A model generated the notes under the pieces. It did no database searches. It was given only the letters and a program-made list of their open reading frames with translations, and had not been told where the DNA came from. DNA of 6,096 nucleotides from an uncultured Devosia sp. (GTDB lineage: Bacteria > Pseudomonadota > Alphaproteobacteria > Rhizobiales > Devosiaceae), in NCBI GenBank assembly GCA_946481445.1, contig CAMLOA010000137.1, forward strand, positions 1-6,096, given 5' to 3'. The position numbers were made by a program, and so were the translations under genes. This document shows positions 6,017 to 6,096 of the stretch, piece after piece (position 1 is the first letter of the stretch; each line of letters starts with the position of its first letter).

Positions 6017-6044
6017 TTGACACACCGTCATAGTGTGCTACAGT
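6017..6044 (+). promoter_or_regulatory. sigma70-type promoter of the right-edge gene
   Basis: A perfect TTGACA -35 (6017-6022) is followed after 16 bp by TACAGT (6039-6044) as the -10. Transcription would begin near 6051, giving a leader of about 20 nt before the ATG at 6071. This is the best promoter in the window. Confidence 0.65.
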
Positions 6045-6056
6045 CATACCACACTA
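6031..6056. promoter_or_regulatory. inverted-repeat operator overlapping the -10
   Basis: TAGTGTG (6031-6037) and CACACTA (6050-6056) are perfect 7-bp inverted arms around a 12-bp centre that contains the -10 box. Arm centres are 19 bp apart, about two helical turns, which suits a dimeric helix-turn-helix repressor. A smaller GTGT-TG-ACAC palindrome covers the -35 (6014-6023). The geometry suggests that a bound regulator would block RNA polymerase, possibly the product of the gene starting at 6071. Confidence 0.6.
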
Positions 6057-6070
6057 GATAGGCACAACAC

Positions 6071-6096
6071 ATGGATGACTTTCACACCAGCCAGCC
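6071..6096 (+). CDS. start of a gene cut by the window edge, possibly a GntR-type regulator
   Basis: Only nine residues are visible, MDDFHTSQP. A weak ATAGG lies 8 nt upstream. The promoter and operator just before it make a real start likely. A 'TSQP' opening is reminiscent of GntR regulators of the YtrA subfamily, which often begin with a short acidic stretch followed by S-x-P-I-Y. Together with the palindrome over the promoter, that suggests an autoregulated repressor. Nine residues cannot establish a family, so treat this as a suggestion. Confidence 0.45.

Noticed and set aside
5066..6031. Leftward 321-codon frame overlapping the exported four-cysteine protein in another frame
   Set aside because: Arg/Gly-rich translation with no motif. 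The competing frame has a signal peptide and a strong Shine-Dalgarno.

Overview
The window is GC-rich and gene-dense. Alphaproteobacterial features dominate: a double-SH3 exported protein beside a D-2-hydroxyacid dehydrogenase, an orphan TadE/TadG pair, and compact gene spacing. A Hyphomicrobiales bacterium, possibly Devosia-like, is my best guess. This comes from gene content and protein style only; there is no rRNA or other firm taxonomic marker here.

Layout, left to right. Positions 1-61 hold the first 20 codons of a leftward 2-hydroxyacid dehydrogenase. Diverging from it is an exported protein with two bacterial SH3-like domains (166-723, +). It meets a leftward FhuF-type [2Fe-2S] ferric-siderophore reductase (725-1510) with a single base between the stop codons. 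Two more leftward genes lie upstream of fhuF: aquaporin AqpZ (1577-2233) and CutC (2342-3097). A strong hairpin separates aqpZ from fhuF. A divergent intergenic region of about 160 bp separates cutC from a rightward TadE-TadG pair (3261-3686 and 3683-5347) joined by an ATGA overlap. The TadG stop codon shares a CTAG with the stop of a leftward, unrecognised, four-cysteine exported protein (5344-5958). The right edge is a divergent promoter region. A good sigma70-type promoter there overlaps a 7-bp-arm inverted repeat and drives a gene of which only the first nine codons are visible (from 6071).

Most of the genes are independent housekeeping or envelope functions: water flux, iron release from siderophores, a CutC-family protein and cell-surface components. 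They do not form one pathway. The only clearly coupled unit is TadE-TadG. Five of the seven complete proteins are exported or membrane-bound (SH3 protein, AqpZ, TadE, TadG and the four-cysteine protein).

I found no CRISPR array, insertion sequence, tRNA, rRNA or phage-like gene, and no clear evidence of an undescribed multi-gene system. The items most worth a second look are the operator-promoter at 6014-6056, the orphan TadE/TadG pair with its long uncharacterised periplasmic region, the unrecognised four-cysteine exported protein, and the predicted Thr-to-Val change in the AqpZ selectivity filter.
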